This document shows, piece by piece, positions 7,585-16,792 of a stretch of 40,975 bases of DNA (the first letter of the stretch is position 1; every line of letters begins with the position of its first letter). A model generated the notes under the pieces. It saw only the letters and a list, made by a program, of their open reading frames with translations, was not told the DNA's origin and ran no database searches. The stretch is from Bacillota bacterium (GTDB lineage: Bacteria > Bacillota > UBA994), in the NCBI GenBank assembly GCA_018333655.1, contig JAGXTJ010000028.1:1-40975 (forward strand). Direction: 5' to 3'. A program made the translations under genes and the position numbers.

Positions 7585-8307
7585 TCACTGCAGTGGATTT
7601 TTTTCCGGAGTGCCCGCCTGGCGTGGAAAGCGGCGCTCAGTCTCCGCAATCTTAGGCACAACTACCAAGACCCTCTCCTCACCACTGCCCGGCAGCTGCC
7701 AGCGCACCACCCTAACCTGGCCCCCGCCAAGCTTCTGCACCGCGTTACCCGCTTCCTCTATTTCCTCAGGTGCTCGCGGTCCCTTCATGGCCAAAAATAA
7801 GCCGCCTGTTTTGACAAAGGGCAGGGCCAATTCGCAGAGTACCGCGAACTTTGCCACCCCCCGTGAGACGGCAAAATCGAACTGCCCACGCTTAGTCGCC
7901 TGGTGGGCCATGTCTTCGGCCCGCCCATGCTGAGCCACCACGCGCTCGGCCAAGTCCAACTTGTTAATTGCTTCCTGCAAAAAACCTACCCGCTTCCTGA
8001 GGCTGTCAAGGAGGGTCATTTGTAAGTCCTTGCCAGCAATGGCCAAGGGCAAACCGGGAAACCCTGCGCCACTGCCAATGTCAATGCCCGTACCGCGGTG
8101 CGGTAAGACCAAGAGCGCCGACAAACTGTCTAAAAAGTGCTTGCGCCAAATCTCGCCCTCGTCGACTATGGCCGTGAGATTCACCTTTTGGTTGTATTCC
8201 TGCAGTAGCGCACAGTAAAGAGCGAAGCGCTCGCGGTGTGCATCCTCTAGTGTGACACCTAGCTCCGCTACGGCCGCCTTAAAATCCTGCCAGTTCACTG
8301 CGCTCAC
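7585..8307 (-). CDS. rsmG: 16S rRNA m7G methyltransferase RsmG (GidB)
   Basis: A 240-residue SAM-dependent methyltransferase that makes m7G527 in 16S rRNA (E. coli numbering). Evidence: YNQKVNLTAI and HFLDSL near the N-terminus, the SAM-binding IGSGAGFPGLPLAI, LLDSLRKRVGFL, and AVSRGVAKF. The GTG start (8305-8307) overlaps the mnmG TGA (8304-8306) as GTGA, indicating coupled translation. Confidence 0.96.
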   Translation of the reverse strand: MSAVNWQDFKAAVAELGVTLEDAHRERFALYCALLQEYNQKVNLTAIVDEGEIWRKHFLDSLSALLVLPHRGTGIDIGSGAGFPGLPLAIAGKDLQMTLLDSLRKRVGFLQEAINKLDLAERVVAQHGRAEDMAHQATKRGQFDFAVSRGVAKFAVLCELALPFVKTGGLFLAMKGPRAPEEIEEAGNAVQKLGGGQVRVVRWQLPGSGEERVLVVVPKIAETERRFPRQAGTPEKNPLQ

Positions 8308-10166
8308 CTACCTTCAATATAGACTAGTAGCACGGCCACATCTGCCGGCGAGACCCCGCTCATACGCAAAGCCTGACCAATGTACTGCGGCCTTTGGCGG
8401 GCTAGTTTCTCCCTAGCCTCGCTAGACAGGCCCTTAATCTCCTCGTAGCGGAGGTCGCTTGGTATCTGGCGGTTCTCTAGGCCGAGAAACCGCTCCACCT
8501 GTTCCTTTTCTTTAGCAATGTAGCCCGCATACTTGACTTCGATCTCTACTCTTGTCGCCAATTGCCAAGGTACCGCCGCAAGCTCTACTACCATCTGGCA
8601 CAGTAAGTTCCAGCGTACTTCGGGCCGGCGCAAAAGCTGGGCCGCTGCCTGGGCCTCGGCAATAGGCGTGGTGCCCACACTTTGCAGCAGCACATTGACC
8701 TCCTCCGTAGAGCGAACCTGCTGCTTCTCCATCCAAGCCACCCAAGTCGCTAACTCATCCTCTTCCTCTTTTATGGCCTGGAGTTCGGCCGGAGATATCA
8801 GCCCGTACTGGGCTGCTCGCGGCCCCAACCTGCCGTGCGCATTATCGAGACGTAGCAGTAAGCGATGCTCTGCGCGCGAGGTCATCAAACGGTATGGCTC
8901 AACTACTCCCTTGGTAACGAGGTCGTCAATCAGTACCCCCAAGTAGGCCTCCGAACGACGCAGGATCAGGGGCGGTAGCCCCTTTACTTGCGCCGCGGCA
9001 TTTATCCCAGCCAAAAGCCCCTGCCCGGCGGCCTCCTCATAGCCTGAAGAACCGTTTATCTGACCGGCGAAGAAAAGGCCCGCACAAACCTTGCTTTCTA
9101 GGGCGAGCGTTAGCCCCGTCGGCACAACGTAGTCGTACTCAATGGCATAGCCAGGGCGGAGCATTTCTACCTGCTCCAGTCCTATTATTGAGCGCAGCAT
9201 CTCTACCTGCACATCCTCGGGCAGACTGGTCGAAAATCCCTGCACATACATCTCGTCCGTGTCATAACCCTCAGGCTCTAAAAAGATCTGGTGGCGCTCC
9301 TTATCAGCAAAGCGCACGATTTTATCCTCGATAGACGGACAGTAGCGCGGACCCCTGCCCTCTATCAGTCCGGCATAAAGTGGCGAACGGTGTAAATTCG
9401 CGCGGATTATCTCATGGGTGCGGGGAGTCGTGTACGTCAACCAGCAAGACAACTGCTCTTTTGGCTCGCTACTGCTGCGCGCGGAAAACCGCCATGGTTC
9501 CCTATCGCCCTGTTGTTCCTCCATACGGGTCAAATCTACCCCCCGCCGATGAATCCGCGGCGGAGTTCCCGTCTTAAAGCGTCCCATCTCAATGCCAAGG
9601 CCGCGCAAATTGTCTGCTAGACCGGTAGACGCCAAGAGACTATTCGGTCCGCTGAGTAGAGTGGAACTGCCTACAATGACCTTGCCGCCAAGGTAAGTCC
9701 CCGCCGTGATAACTACTGTCGGCGCGGTATAAACAACACCGTAATGGGTGCGCACACCCTGTACGCGTCCGTCCTCAGTAAGCACTTCCGCAACTAAGGC
9801 TTGCACAAGGCGTAGACCCTCGGCCTGCTCAAGCAGCCGCTTCATCTCTACGTGGTACTGCCTCTTGTCAGATTGAGCGCGTAAAGCGCGTACCGCAGGT
9901 CCTTTGCCTGTATTTAACATGCGCATCTGTAAGTAGGAGCGGTCTGCCACCAGCCCCATCAACCCGCCAAGCGCATCTATCTCAGCAACCACATGTCCCT
10001 TGGCCGGCCCCCCTACAGAGGGGTTACAGGGCATCAGGGCAATGGAGTCTAGACTTTGGGTCAGTAAGAGAACGCGGCACCCCATACGTAAAGCCGCATG
10101 GGCAGCCTCACAGCCAGCATGGCCAGCCCCTACCACTATGCAATCATAGCTTTCTGCCCTGTTCAA
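8304..10166 (-). CDS. mnmG: tRNA uridine-34 modification enzyme MnmG (GidA)
   Basis: A FAD-dependent partner of MnmE that installs the 5-(carboxymethyl)aminomethyl group on U34 of certain tRNAs. The protein has the Rossmann VVGAGHAGCEAA near residue 10, CNPSVGGPAKGH, the KTGTPPRI motif, GPRYCPSIEDK, and the C-terminal helical domain ending in GVSPADVAVLLVYI. TTG at 10166 is the preferred start: GAGGAAGG lies just before it and it gives ~620 residues, the family length. An in-frame ATG at 10202 would lie inside mnmE. It is 10 bases after mnmE. Confidence 0.95.
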   Translation of the reverse strand: MNRAESYDCIVVGAGHAGCEAAHAALRMGCRVLLLTQSLDSIALMPCNPSVGGPAKGHVVAEIDALGGLMGLVADRSYLQMRMLNTGKGPAVRALRAQSDKRQYHVEMKRLLEQAEGLRLVQALVAEVLTEDGRVQGVRTHYGVVYTAPTVVITAGTYLGGKVIVGSSTLLSGPNSLLASTGLADNLRGLGIEMGRFKTGTPPRIHRRGVDLTRMEEQQGDREPWRFSARSSSEPKEQLSCWLTYTTPRTHEIIRANLHRSPLYAGLIEGRGPRYCPSIEDKIVRFADKERHQIFLEPEGYDTDEMYVQGFSTSLPEDVQVEMLRSIIGLEQVEMLRPGYAIEYDYVVPTGLTLALESKVCAGLFFAGQINGSSGYEEAAGQGLLAGINAAAQVKGLPPLILRRSEAYLGVLIDDLVTKGVVEPYRLMTSRAEHRLLLRLDNAHGRLGPRAAQYGLISPAELQAIKEEEDELATWVAWMEKQQVRSTEEVNVLLQSVGTTPIAEAQAAAQLLRRPEVRWNLLCQMVVELAAVPWQLATRVEIEVKYAGYIAKEKEQVERFLGLENRQIPSDLRYEEIKGLSSEAREKLARQRPQYIGQALRMSGVSPADVAVLLVYIEGR

Positions 10167-10176
10167 AATACCTTCC

Positions 10177-11526
10177 TCATTTCCCAATACAAAACTGTGC
10201 AAAGATCTCGTCTGTCAGGCCATGTGTGACGTCGTCACCAGTTATCTCGCCCAATAAGGCCAAGGCCCTGCGCACATCAATCACCACCATCTCCAGTTCC
10301 CAGCCCGCTTTAGCTGCGCACATGGCGGTCTCCGTAGCCAAGCGAGCCTTACTAAGCGCGGAGGTGTGCCGAATATTGGTTACAAATTGGGCTTGCGTGC
10401 CGAGCGTAACCCGCGCCGCGGCCGCAATTAACTCCCTAAGCTCATGAACGCCAACCCCTGTGTGGGCACTGACACCTAACCAAGCGTTCTCACCAGGCAG
10501 AACAACTCGCGGTGGCAAATCGCTCTTGGTCAGTACAATATGGCGCTTAAAATTCGCTGTTCTCTCTAGTAAACTGAGATCCTCGGCATGTAGCTCCTCT
10601 GACGCATCGATCAGCAACAAAACAAAATCCGCCTGCTCCATGGTCTGCTCGGTGCGCTCCATGCCCAAACGCTCTAAGAAATCGCCTTCGGCGCGAAGCC
10701 CCGCCGTGTCAAACAGTTTGAGCAACAGGCCCTCATGGTTGATAGTAACCTCTAAGACATCCCGCGTAGTGCCGGCGATGGAAGTCACAATGGCCCTTTC
10801 CTGACCTGCGAGGTAGTTAAACAATGAAGACTTGCCGACATTAGGGCGCCCAATCAAGGCGACGCGAAACCCCTCTCTAACCACCCGCCCACCTCGGGCG
10901 GTAGCGACCAGGCTGTCTAAATTTTCTGCGGCCAGAGCCAGCTCGGCCTCCACCTCACTGTGGGTGAGGAGCGGAGCGTCAAGATCGGGGAAATCAAGAT
11001 GTGCCTCAACCAGAGCTAGAGCCCCGAGTAGGCGCTGGCGAATCTCCAATATCTCGCGCCTTAAAGAGCCCTGCAAATGTAAATTGGCGTTTCGTAAAGC
11101 CAGATCGGAACTGGCGCGAATAACATCGATTACGGCTTCCGCCTGGGCAAGGTCGATGCGTCCATTAAGAAAAGCTCGCTTAGTAAACTCGCCGGGGGCG
11201 GCCAAAGCCGCACCGCACTCTAGCAGCCTCTCTAGTACCCGGCCCGCCACAAAGGAGCCCCCGTGTACGCCAAACTCCACCACATCCTCGCCCGTATAAG
11301 AGTGGGGCGCGCGAAAGTAAGTCAGCAGACACTCATCAATACGTTCTCCACCCAAAGCGCAAACCTCTCCATAGTAAACGCGCCAGGGCTTAGGCGAGAA
11401 GCGCCCCCTGCGGCGCCTAAAGCACTTTTTAGCAACGGCGAGCGCCAGTTCTCCAGATAAGCGCACCACGGCAATGCCGCCCTCCCCCGGGGGAGTCGCT
11501 ATCGCAGCGATAACATCTTGGTACAA
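10177..11526 (-). CDS. mnmE: tRNA modification GTPase MnmE (TrmE)
   Basis: A 449-residue GTPase that acts with MnmG on wobble uridine. The N-terminal tetrahydrofolate-binding domain begins DVIAAIATPPGEGGIAVVRLSG. The G domain has the P-loop GRPNVGKSSLFN, the TTRD switch, DTAGLR and TKSD. The C-terminus is the invariant FCIGK, whose Cys is characteristic. The start is TTG 11526 with AAGGAGG eight bases upstream. A terminator-like hairpin separates it from jag. Confidence 0.97.
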   Translation of the reverse strand: MYQDVIAAIATPPGEGGIAVVRLSGELALAVAKKCFRRRRGRFSPKPWRVYYGEVCALGGERIDECLLTYFRAPHSYTGEDVVEFGVHGGSFVAGRVLERLLECGAALAAPGEFTKRAFLNGRIDLAQAEAVIDVIRASSDLALRNANLHLQGSLRREILEIRQRLLGALALVEAHLDFPDLDAPLLTHSEVEAELALAAENLDSLVATARGGRVVREGFRVALIGRPNVGKSSLFNYLAGQERAIVTSIAGTTRDVLEVTINHEGLLLKLFDTAGLRAEGDFLERLGMERTEQTMEQADFVLLLIDASEELHAEDLSLLERTANFKRHIVLTKSDLPPRVVLPGENAWLGVSAHTGVGVHELRELIAAAARVTLGTQAQFVTNIRHTSALSKARLATETAMCAAKAGWELEMVVIDVRRALALLGEITGDDVTHGLTDEIFAQFCIGK

Positions 11527-11540
11527 ATTTCTTCCTCCTT

Positions 11541-11573
11541 AACAAAACAACCCAGTAACAAGCAGTTACTGGG
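11541..11573 (-). terminator. Intrinsic terminator/attenuator between jag and mnmE
   Basis: Arms CCCAGTAAC (11551-11559) and GTTACTGGG (11565-11573) form a perfect 9-bp stem. Read on the minus strand it is followed by the T-rich TTGTTTTGTT. It lies just after the jag stop and before the mnmE ribosome site, so it would end or attenuate the rpmH-jag transcript. Confidence 0.75.
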
Positions 11574-11584
11574 TAAACAAGCCA

Positions 11585-12205
11585 TTAGCGCACCGCTATA
11601 ATCACTTTGCGGTAGGGTTCGTCCCCCTCACTGTAGGTCACAATGCCAGCCTCATCTTGTAAGGTCATGTGCACAATGCGCCTCTCAGCCGCACTCATAG
11701 GCTCAAGTATGGCCTTCCGTCCCGTACTGCGAACTCTCTCCGCCAAGCTCTTACTGAGGTCAACTAGGGTTTGTTTGCGACGCTCACGGTACTGACCAAT
11801 ATCGACTAGCAAGCGTCTATCCCCGCCCACGCGCGAGTAGATGACCGCGGCCAACTGCTGTATAGCGTCTAGAGTCTGCCCTCTTTTGCCGATCAACATG
11901 CCCGTGTTAAGACAACCCACCGCGATTTCAACTTCGTCTGCGGTTTCACGAACAATAGTGCAGCTGGCTTCTTTCGCACCCATGTGCGCCACTAAATCGA
12001 GGACAAAGTCAATGACCTTGTCCTCAGGCTGCAGTCTCTTGGTCACCAGGATGCGGGCAGGCTTCACTCCCCACAAACCAAAAACGCCCTTGGTAGGTTC
12101 CTCAAGCACCGTGACCTCAACTTGCTCCAACACGAGACCTAGTTCAAGCAAAGCTGCTTGAATAGCTTCCTCTACGCTTTTAGCCGTCTTTTCGACGCTT
12201 AGCAT
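11585..12205 (-). CDS. jag: RNA-binding protein Jag/KhpB
   Basis: Cytoplasmic partner gene of spoIIIJ/yidC, ~206 residues. It has an N-terminal Jag_N domain (KTAKSVEEAIQAAL ... GVFGLWG), a KH domain with IGKRGQTLDAIQQL in place of GXXG, and a C-terminal R3H domain with the Arg-x3-His pattern in ERRIVHMTLQ. ATG 12205 is chosen because GTGGAGG lies upstream and the longer frame to 12271 would overlap deep into yidC. It still overlaps yidC by 26 bases. Confidence 0.93.
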   Translation of the reverse strand: MLSVEKTAKSVEEAIQAALLELGLVLEQVEVTVLEEPTKGVFGLWGVKPARILVTKRLQPEDKVIDFVLDLVAHMGAKEASCTIVRETADEVEIAVGCLNTGMLIGKRGQTLDAIQQLAAVIYSRVGGDRRLLVDIGQYRERRKQTLVDLSKSLAERVRSTGRKAILEPMSAAERRIVHMTLQDEAGIVTYSEGDEPYRKVIIAVR

Positions 12206-12884
12206 TCGTCTCTGCCTCCACTTCCACGACTTGGCGGCTGGTAAAAACGGTGTACAAGTATTCCTGCCCAATAGTAAACAAGTTGCGTGAGACCCAGTAT
12301 AGAGCCAGTGCAGTGGGGAATTGCAGGGTAAACCAGCCCATAAACAGGGGCATCATGTACAGCATGGTGCGTTGCGAAGGTTCCGTACTCTGCATCGTCT
12401 GCTTGGACTGCCAGAAAGTCGTGCCAACGGTCAAGATAGGTAGTATCCAGTAGTACCAACCAAGCGTCATGATGGCGTTCTCGGGATTCGGGATAGTCAT
12501 ATTTAGGCCCAAGAATAAAGGTTGTTTGTCAAAAATACCCGGAACCTGGAGCACATTAAACATAGCCCACAACACCGGCATCTGAATGATCATGGGTAAG
12601 CAGCCTGAGGCAGGATTGACCTTGTGCTTGGCCCACAGCTCTACAGTTGCTTCATTCACCTTCGTCTTGTCATCTTTAAACTTCTTTTTGATGGCATCAA
12701 GCTCAGGCTGCACACGGCGCATAGCGCGCGTAAACTGCATTTGCTTGATATTCAGCGGCAAGGTGACCACGGTTACCGCCAGTGAAAGTAGTATTACCGC
12801 CCAACCATAACTCTGCGTGAAGTCAAAAAAGAAATCTAGCATGGCCCGCAACATCATGTTGATCATTTCCATTATAACTATCAT
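12180..12884 (-). CDS. yidC: Membrane protein insertase YidC/SpoIIIJ/OxaA
   Basis: An insertase of 234 residues for Sec-dependent and independent membrane proteins; in spore formers it also assists the SpoIIIA-SpoIIQ channel. The N-terminal helix is followed by GWAVILLSLAVTVVTLPLNIKQMQ, the cytosolic hairpin RRVQPELDAIKKKFKDD, NPASGCLPMIIQMPVLWAMF, and later helices ending in ALALYWVSRNLFTIGQEYL. It lacks the lipobox signal peptide of the Bacillus proteins, as in many Clostridia. A second ATG at 12872 could be the true start because the ribosome site GGAGGG abuts 12884. Confidence 0.95.
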   Translation of the reverse strand: MIVIMEMINMMLRAMLDFFFDFTQSYGWAVILLSLAVTVVTLPLNIKQMQFTRAMRRVQPELDAIKKKFKDDKTKVNEATVELWAKHKVNPASGCLPMIIQMPVLWAMFNVLQVPGIFDKQPLFLGLNMTIPNPENAIMTLGWYYWILPILTVGTTFWQSKQTMQSTEPSQRTMLYMMPLFMGWFTLQFPTALALYWVSRNLFTIGQEYLYTVFTSRQVVEVEAETNAKRRKDG

Positions 12885-12895
12885 CCCTCCGGCAC

Positions 12896-13105
12896 TTATT
12901 TCACAGGGTCGTATCCGCCCTTAGACCACGGGTGACAACGAAGCACACGATGTGCCGCCTTCACGCATCCACGCAAAGCCCCGTGCCGCTCGATTGCCTC
13001 TGCAGCATACTGGCTACAGGTAGGTCGGAATCGGCAGCTAGGGGCCTTATAGGGCGAAATATAGCGTTGATAAATACGTATCAAGCTTAAAGAAAACTTT
13101 TTCAT
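12896..13105 (-). CDS. yidD: Membrane protein insertion factor YidD
   Basis: A 69-residue protein with the family signature [27 protein letters not shown] and the ending [11 protein letters not shown], cut here to its key parts: the PxCRxxPTCSxYA core and three conserved Cys. It is thought to aid YidC-dependent insertion at the membrane. The ATG start (13103-13105) overlaps the rnpA stop as ATGA, and yidC follows 11 bases later. Confidence 0.96.
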   Translation of the reverse strand: MKKFSLSLIRIYQRYISPYKAPSCRFRPTCSQYAAEAIERHGALRGCVKAAHRVLRCHPWSKGGYDPVK

Positions 13106-13443
13106 GGCTCACTCCACATTTTTAGACGGCGACAGATCTGCTGAAACTCTCTTTCGAGCTCCGGCCAAGTGGCCTTTACTGCGCCGGCTCGGGCGATGAC
13201 TACCAAGTCCCTTCCCCCTTTTAGACGCGGTAAGAACTGGCGCACCATCTCTTTGAGTCTCCGGCGCGCTCTATTACGCACTACGGCATTCCCCAACTTT
13301 TTGCCCGCAGAGAAGCCAATACGAACACTGGTGGACTCGCGCGGCATGGTATAAACTACCATGAGACTCGAAGCAGCAGACCTACCGGTTCCGAAAACTT
13401 GTGAGAAATCTTTTCTCTTCTTCAGTCTAAAAGAGCGGCGCAC
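13102..13443 (-). CDS. rnpA: Ribonuclease P protein component RnpA
   Basis: The 113-residue basic protein subunit of RNase P, which binds the catalytic RNA and pre-tRNA leader. It carries [11 protein letters not shown] at the N-terminus and the diagnostic RNR motif in [12 protein letters not shown]. The GTG start at 13443 is preceded by GAGGAG about 10 bases away. It lies downstream of rpmH in the standard operon, with a hairpin in between. Confidence 0.96.
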   Translation of the reverse strand: MRRSFRLKKRKDFSQVFGTGRSAASSLMVVYTMPRESTSVRIGFSAGKKLGNAVVRNRARRRLKEMVRQFLPRLKGGRDLVVIARAGAVKATWPELEREFQQICRRLKMWSEP

Positions 13444-13464
13444 CAGTATCAGCTCCTCATGATT

Positions 13465-13486
13465 AAAAGGCCACGTGCGCGGCCTT
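13465..13486 (-). terminator. Hairpin between rpmH and rnpA
   Basis: Arms AAGGCC (13467-13472) and GGCCTT (13481-13486) form a 6-bp GC-rich stem. On the minus strand it is followed by TTTTAATC, and it overlaps the rpmH stop. It could partially terminate transcription so that the abundant L34 message exceeds rnpA; this role is inferred. Confidence 0.45.
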
Positions 13487-13619
13487 AGGCAGACAGAACT
13501 TTTCTTCCCTTTAGACGACGCCTGCTGAGCACCTTGCGCCCATTAGCCGTACTCATCCTCTCACGGAAACCGTGCACCTTCTTACGCTGTCTATTGTTGG
13601 GTTGAAATGTACGCTTCAT
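13485..13619 (-). CDS. rpmH: 50S ribosomal protein L34
   Basis: A 44-residue highly basic ribosomal protein. The frame from ATG 13619 to TAA 13485 reads [18 protein letters not shown], then [19 protein letters not shown], the near-invariant L34 pattern with family-typical length. It is the first gene left of oriC, transcribed away from it and followed by rnpA. The ribosome site GGGAGAG lies upstream. Confidence 0.98.
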   Translation of the reverse strand: MKRTFQPNNRQRKKVHGFRERMSTANGRKVLSRRRLKGRKVLSA

Positions 13620-14101
13620 ATATTCACTCTCCCTTCAGAGTCCATAACGCCAGACTATCTTTGAAATTATACCAAAACGATGTCCCAGGCGCAATAAATA
13701 AACTCGCTTTAGTATCCATGTCGAACTTTGTCGTTTATGCACACCTGTTGATAACCTTGTAGATAAGTTGTATATTATGTCGAACCCTCACGCAGCTTAG
13801 CGAAGTTAGGGAGGCCGACTAGGCAGGTTGTGTCGGCGGGCCACGTATTTTACCACACACAGGCGTTCTCCACACCTGTGGATAACTTTGTGGACATCTT
13901 GCAGTGCCAAAAACCTCGAAAAAGGGCGAAATCACTTGCAGCGACAAGCTCTTCTAGGCCTAAAATGACCATCCACAAGCCTTGTGAATAGGCTCATCGT
14001 CGAAAGACGCAAAAAAATATCCACAGGGTGGGATGACGCCATAGGATTCGACTCAATATATGTTGAACGTATACATCTACACATTCTGGGGAGGTTCTAA
14101 A
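13620..14101. other. oriC: Replication origin, upstream DnaA-box cluster (rpmH-dnaA)
   Basis: This 480-bp gap holds no gene. It carries DnaA-box-like 9-mers: a perfect TGTGGATAA at 13877-13885, TGTTGATAA at 13746-13754, TGTAGATAA at 13758-13766, TGTGGACAT at 13889-13897, CCATCCACA at 13969-13977 and ATATCCACA at 14017-14025. Divergent transcription of rpmH and dnaA starts from this gap. A weak dnaA promoter candidate is TCGACT (14048-14053) with TATACA (14070-14075). The location and box density match Bacillota bipartite origins. Confidence 0.88.
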
Positions 14102-15424
14102 ATGGTAATGAGCGCAGCCGAGTTATGGCAGACTACTCTTGGTTTGCTAGAAGCACAAATTAGTAAACACCAATTCGAGACTTGGCTACAACCATGCCAA
14201 GCACATACCTTGCATGGCAACACCCTCCATATCACTGTAGCCACCGAGTTTAATCGTAATTGGCTCGAAAACAACTACACTCCCACCGTACAGAAAGCGC
14301 TCTCTTCTATTCTTAACAGAGAAATGCTTGTGAAATTCACTCTCGCCAAAGATGAACCACAAAAACCCCTTCTCGTCGAGAAAATGGCGGGTGAAGACTG
14401 GCCCATACTTAATCCTCGCTATACTTTTGACAATTTTATCATCGGCGAAAGCAATCGCTACGCGCATGCAGCCTCCTTGGCTATCTCGGAAGCACCAGCG
14501 CGAGCCTACAACCCTCTTTTTATCTACGGAGGAGTCGGTCTTGGCAAAACGCACCTTATGCATGCCATTGGCCACTTTGTGTTGCAAAGATACCCAGGGA
14601 TAAAGGTTGTCTATATCTCATGTGAGAAATTTACTAATGAGTTTATTTCTTCCATTCAAACGCGCAAAACAGTAGAATTTCGCGCTAAGTATCGCTCAAT
14701 AGACCTACTACTAGTAGATGATATCCAGTTCTTAGCAGGTAAAGAACAAACCCAGGAGGAGTTTTTCCACACATTTAATGCTCTTCATGAGGCCAACAAG
14801 CAAATTATTTTCTCTAGTGATCGTCCCCCTAAAGAAATCGCCACGCTAGAAGAAAGGCTCCGTAGTCGCTTTGAGTGGGGTCTTATTACTGATATACAGC
14901 CACCAGACTATGAAACGCGCGTCGCTATTCTGCGGCAAAAAGCGGATAGCGAAAATTTCCGTATTCCTTTAGAGTTAACGTCCTACCTCGCAGGCCGCAT
15001 CAAGAGCAATATTCGCGAACTAGAAGGCGGCTTAAACCGCATTATGGCCTATGTTTCTTTCAGCAAAAAACCAATTACACGCGAACTCATCGACGAAGTC
15101 TTGCGTAATCTATTCCCCGAAGAGAAAACCCGCATTTTGACAATCCTAGACATCCAAAAAGTCGTCGCTGCTCATTTCGGCCTTAAAATAGAAGAGCTCT
15201 CGGCCAAAAAACGCACCCGCAATGTCTCCCTACCGCGCCAAGTGGCCATGTTTCTAGCGCGAAAAAACACCGAGGCTTCCCTCCCCCGTATCGGGGACGA
15301 GTTTGGGGGACGTGACCACACCACTGTTATCCATGCTTGCGAAAAAATCGCCACCGATATAGCCAGCGATGCTGCTTTTGCCGCCATTGTGCGCGAAATA
15401 GAGGCCAAACTGAAAACAATATAG
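14102..15424 (+). CDS. dnaA: Chromosomal replication initiator DnaA
   Basis: A 440-residue AAA+ ATPase that binds DnaA boxes and melts the origin. Domain I is LWQTTLGLLEAQISKHQFETWL. Walker A GGVGLGKT is near residues 143-150, Walker B LLLVDDIQF near 203, and the C-terminal domain IV has the signature GGRDHTTVIHACEKI. The ATG at 14102 is preferred because GGGGAGG lies seven bases upstream. The gene is flanked on both sides by DnaA-box regions and is followed by dnaN. Confidence 0.98.
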   Translation: MVMSAAELWQTTLGLLEAQISKHQFETWLQPCQAHTLHGNTLHITVATEFNRNWLENNYTPTVQKALSSILNREMLVKFTLAKDEPQKPLLVEKMAGEDWPILNPRYTFDNFIIGESNRYAHAASLAISEAPARAYNPLFIYGGVGLGKTHLMHAIGHFVLQRYPGIKVVYISCEKFTNEFISSIQTRKTVEFRAKYRSIDLLLVDDIQFLAGKEQTQEEFFHTFNALHEANKQIIFSSDRPPKEIATLEERLRSRFEWGLITDIQPPDYETRVAILRQKADSENFRIPLELTSYLAGRIKSNIRELEGGLNRIMAYVSFSKKPITRELIDEVLRNLFPEEKTRILTILDIQKVVAAHFGLKIEELSAKKRTRNVSLPRQVAMFLARKNTEASLPRIGDEFGGRDHTTVIHACEKIATDIASDAAFAAIVREIEAKLKTI

Positions 15425-15665
15425 TCCACACCCCCTTGCAACCTTATCCACCATCCCTTGTGGATGACCACAACGCTACCTAGAGCAACTAACATGCTCG
15501 GGAATAGTAAAATATATAACTCACAGGCGAATGTATTGTTTACACTCTGCCCTCGCATAGCCTTTTGTACTTATCAACATCTCCACAGCCCTTAGTACTA
15601 GTGCTACGATTCTTTTTAACTAATACTATATGCACTTCACTAAATCTATAGAACGGAGGACACCC
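15425..15665. other. oriC: Replication origin, downstream DnaA-box cluster (dnaA-dnaN)
   Basis: The gap between dnaA and dnaN holds near-consensus boxes TTATCCACC (15444-15452), TGTGGATGA (15459-15467) and TTATCAACA (15571-15579), with weaker ones at 15422 and 15579. AT-rich stretches lie around 15505-15520 and 15612-15632. In Bacillus the unwinding element is in this interval; the AT-rich stretch next to the boxes is the best candidate here, by analogy only. Confidence 0.75.
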
Positions 15666-16775
15666 ATGCACATTTCCGTAAAAAAAGATGACTTTGTCGC
15701 CGCTTCCGTTGCCGTAAGTCGAGTCATTAGCTCTAAAACAGGTGGCTCCTCAGCTAGTATTCGCCTTATAGCTGAGAATGACACCCTAATCCTCACCGCC
15801 AATGACTTAGAACTAGCCATCTCTTCGCGCATCAAGGCTGAAATTATCGTACCAGGCTCGATAGTTGTGCCGGGTAGGTTGCTCGGTGAGGCCGCGCGGC
15901 GCTTCCCCCATGATGACGTAACCCTTCATGTCATGGAAGGAAGACAGGTGCTAAGAATATCTAGTGGTTTTTCTGACTTAGAATTAGTGGGTATGGGTGC
16001 CGCCTTTTTTCCGGAGCTACCTGATGTAGATGGTTTAAAAGTGATCACCCTGCCGCAGAGTCAGTTAAAATCCATGCTCCGGCAAGTTAGCTTTGCTATG
16101 TCGCAAGATAGTGTTCGCCCCATACTTACTGGCATGCTGTGGGAATATAAAGGCAACTCTCTGCGCCTTGTCGCTGCCGATGGCACCAAAGTAGCCTCTC
16201 GACGTGAAGAAATCAGCGAACAGGACGACACCTCTTTTTCGTTAGTTATGCCAGGTAGAACGGTAAATGAACTGATTCGCTTACTCTCAGATACAGACGA
16301 TGAAGTGCAAGTAGCCGTCGGGAAAAGTCACTGTCTTATACAGATGCAGGAGACAGTCGTGGTCACCAAGCTCTTAGAAGGCAATTATATTAATGTCGAC
16401 CAGTATGTGCCGACTAACTTTACCAATGTTGTGGAGATAAAACCGAAAGTGCTCCTTACGGCCCTCGACCGTAGTTCTGTAGTAGCAAAAGACGCCCTCA
16501 CTGGCATTGTTAAGTTATCCTTAGACAAGCAAATGCTGACGATCAGAGCACATTCCGCTGAGCTAGGTAGCCACCATGAAGAGTGGCCGGTAGAAATGAC
16601 CGGCGAGCCCTTAGAAATATTTTTAAATATTAAAGTGCTCAGTGATATCATGAGGTCACTAGATTACGGTGACGCCACCATTTCCTTTACCGGTCAATTT
16701 GGTCCGGCTGTTTGTCGTAGCCGTATTAACGAGAAGAATTACTGGAGTCTGGTCATGCCTGTCAGGTTATCATAG
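15666..16775 (+). CDS. dnaN: DNA polymerase III sliding clamp (beta subunit)
   Basis: The processivity clamp, a ring-forming dimer that tethers the polymerase. The 369-residue protein begins MHISVKKDDFVAASVAVSRVIS and has the three-domain clamp pattern (RLIAENDTLILTANDLE, DSVRPILTGMLWEY, and the C-terminal VMPVRLS ending, matching the family's VMPMR.). ATG 15666 follows GGAGGA by a few bases; the open frame further upstream to 15630 lacks a ribosome site. Confidence 0.97.
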   Translation: MHISVKKDDFVAASVAVSRVISSKTGGSSASIRLIAENDTLILTANDLELAISSRIKAEIIVPGSIVVPGRLLGEAARRFPHDDVTLHVMEGRQVLRISSGFSDLELVGMGAAFFPELPDVDGLKVITLPQSQLKSMLRQVSFAMSQDSVRPILTGMLWEYKGNSLRLVAADGTKVASRREEISEQDDTSFSLVMPGRTVNELIRLLSDTDDEVQVAVGKSHCLIQMQETVVVTKLLEGNYINVDQYVPTNFTNVVEIKPKVLLTALDRSSVVAKDALTGIVKLSLDKQMLTIRAHSAELGSHHEEWPVEMTGEPLEIFLNIKVLSDIMRSLDYGDATISFTGQFGPAVCRSRINEKNYWSLVMPVRLS

Positions 16776-16792
16776 GAGAGGAGAAACAGGCT

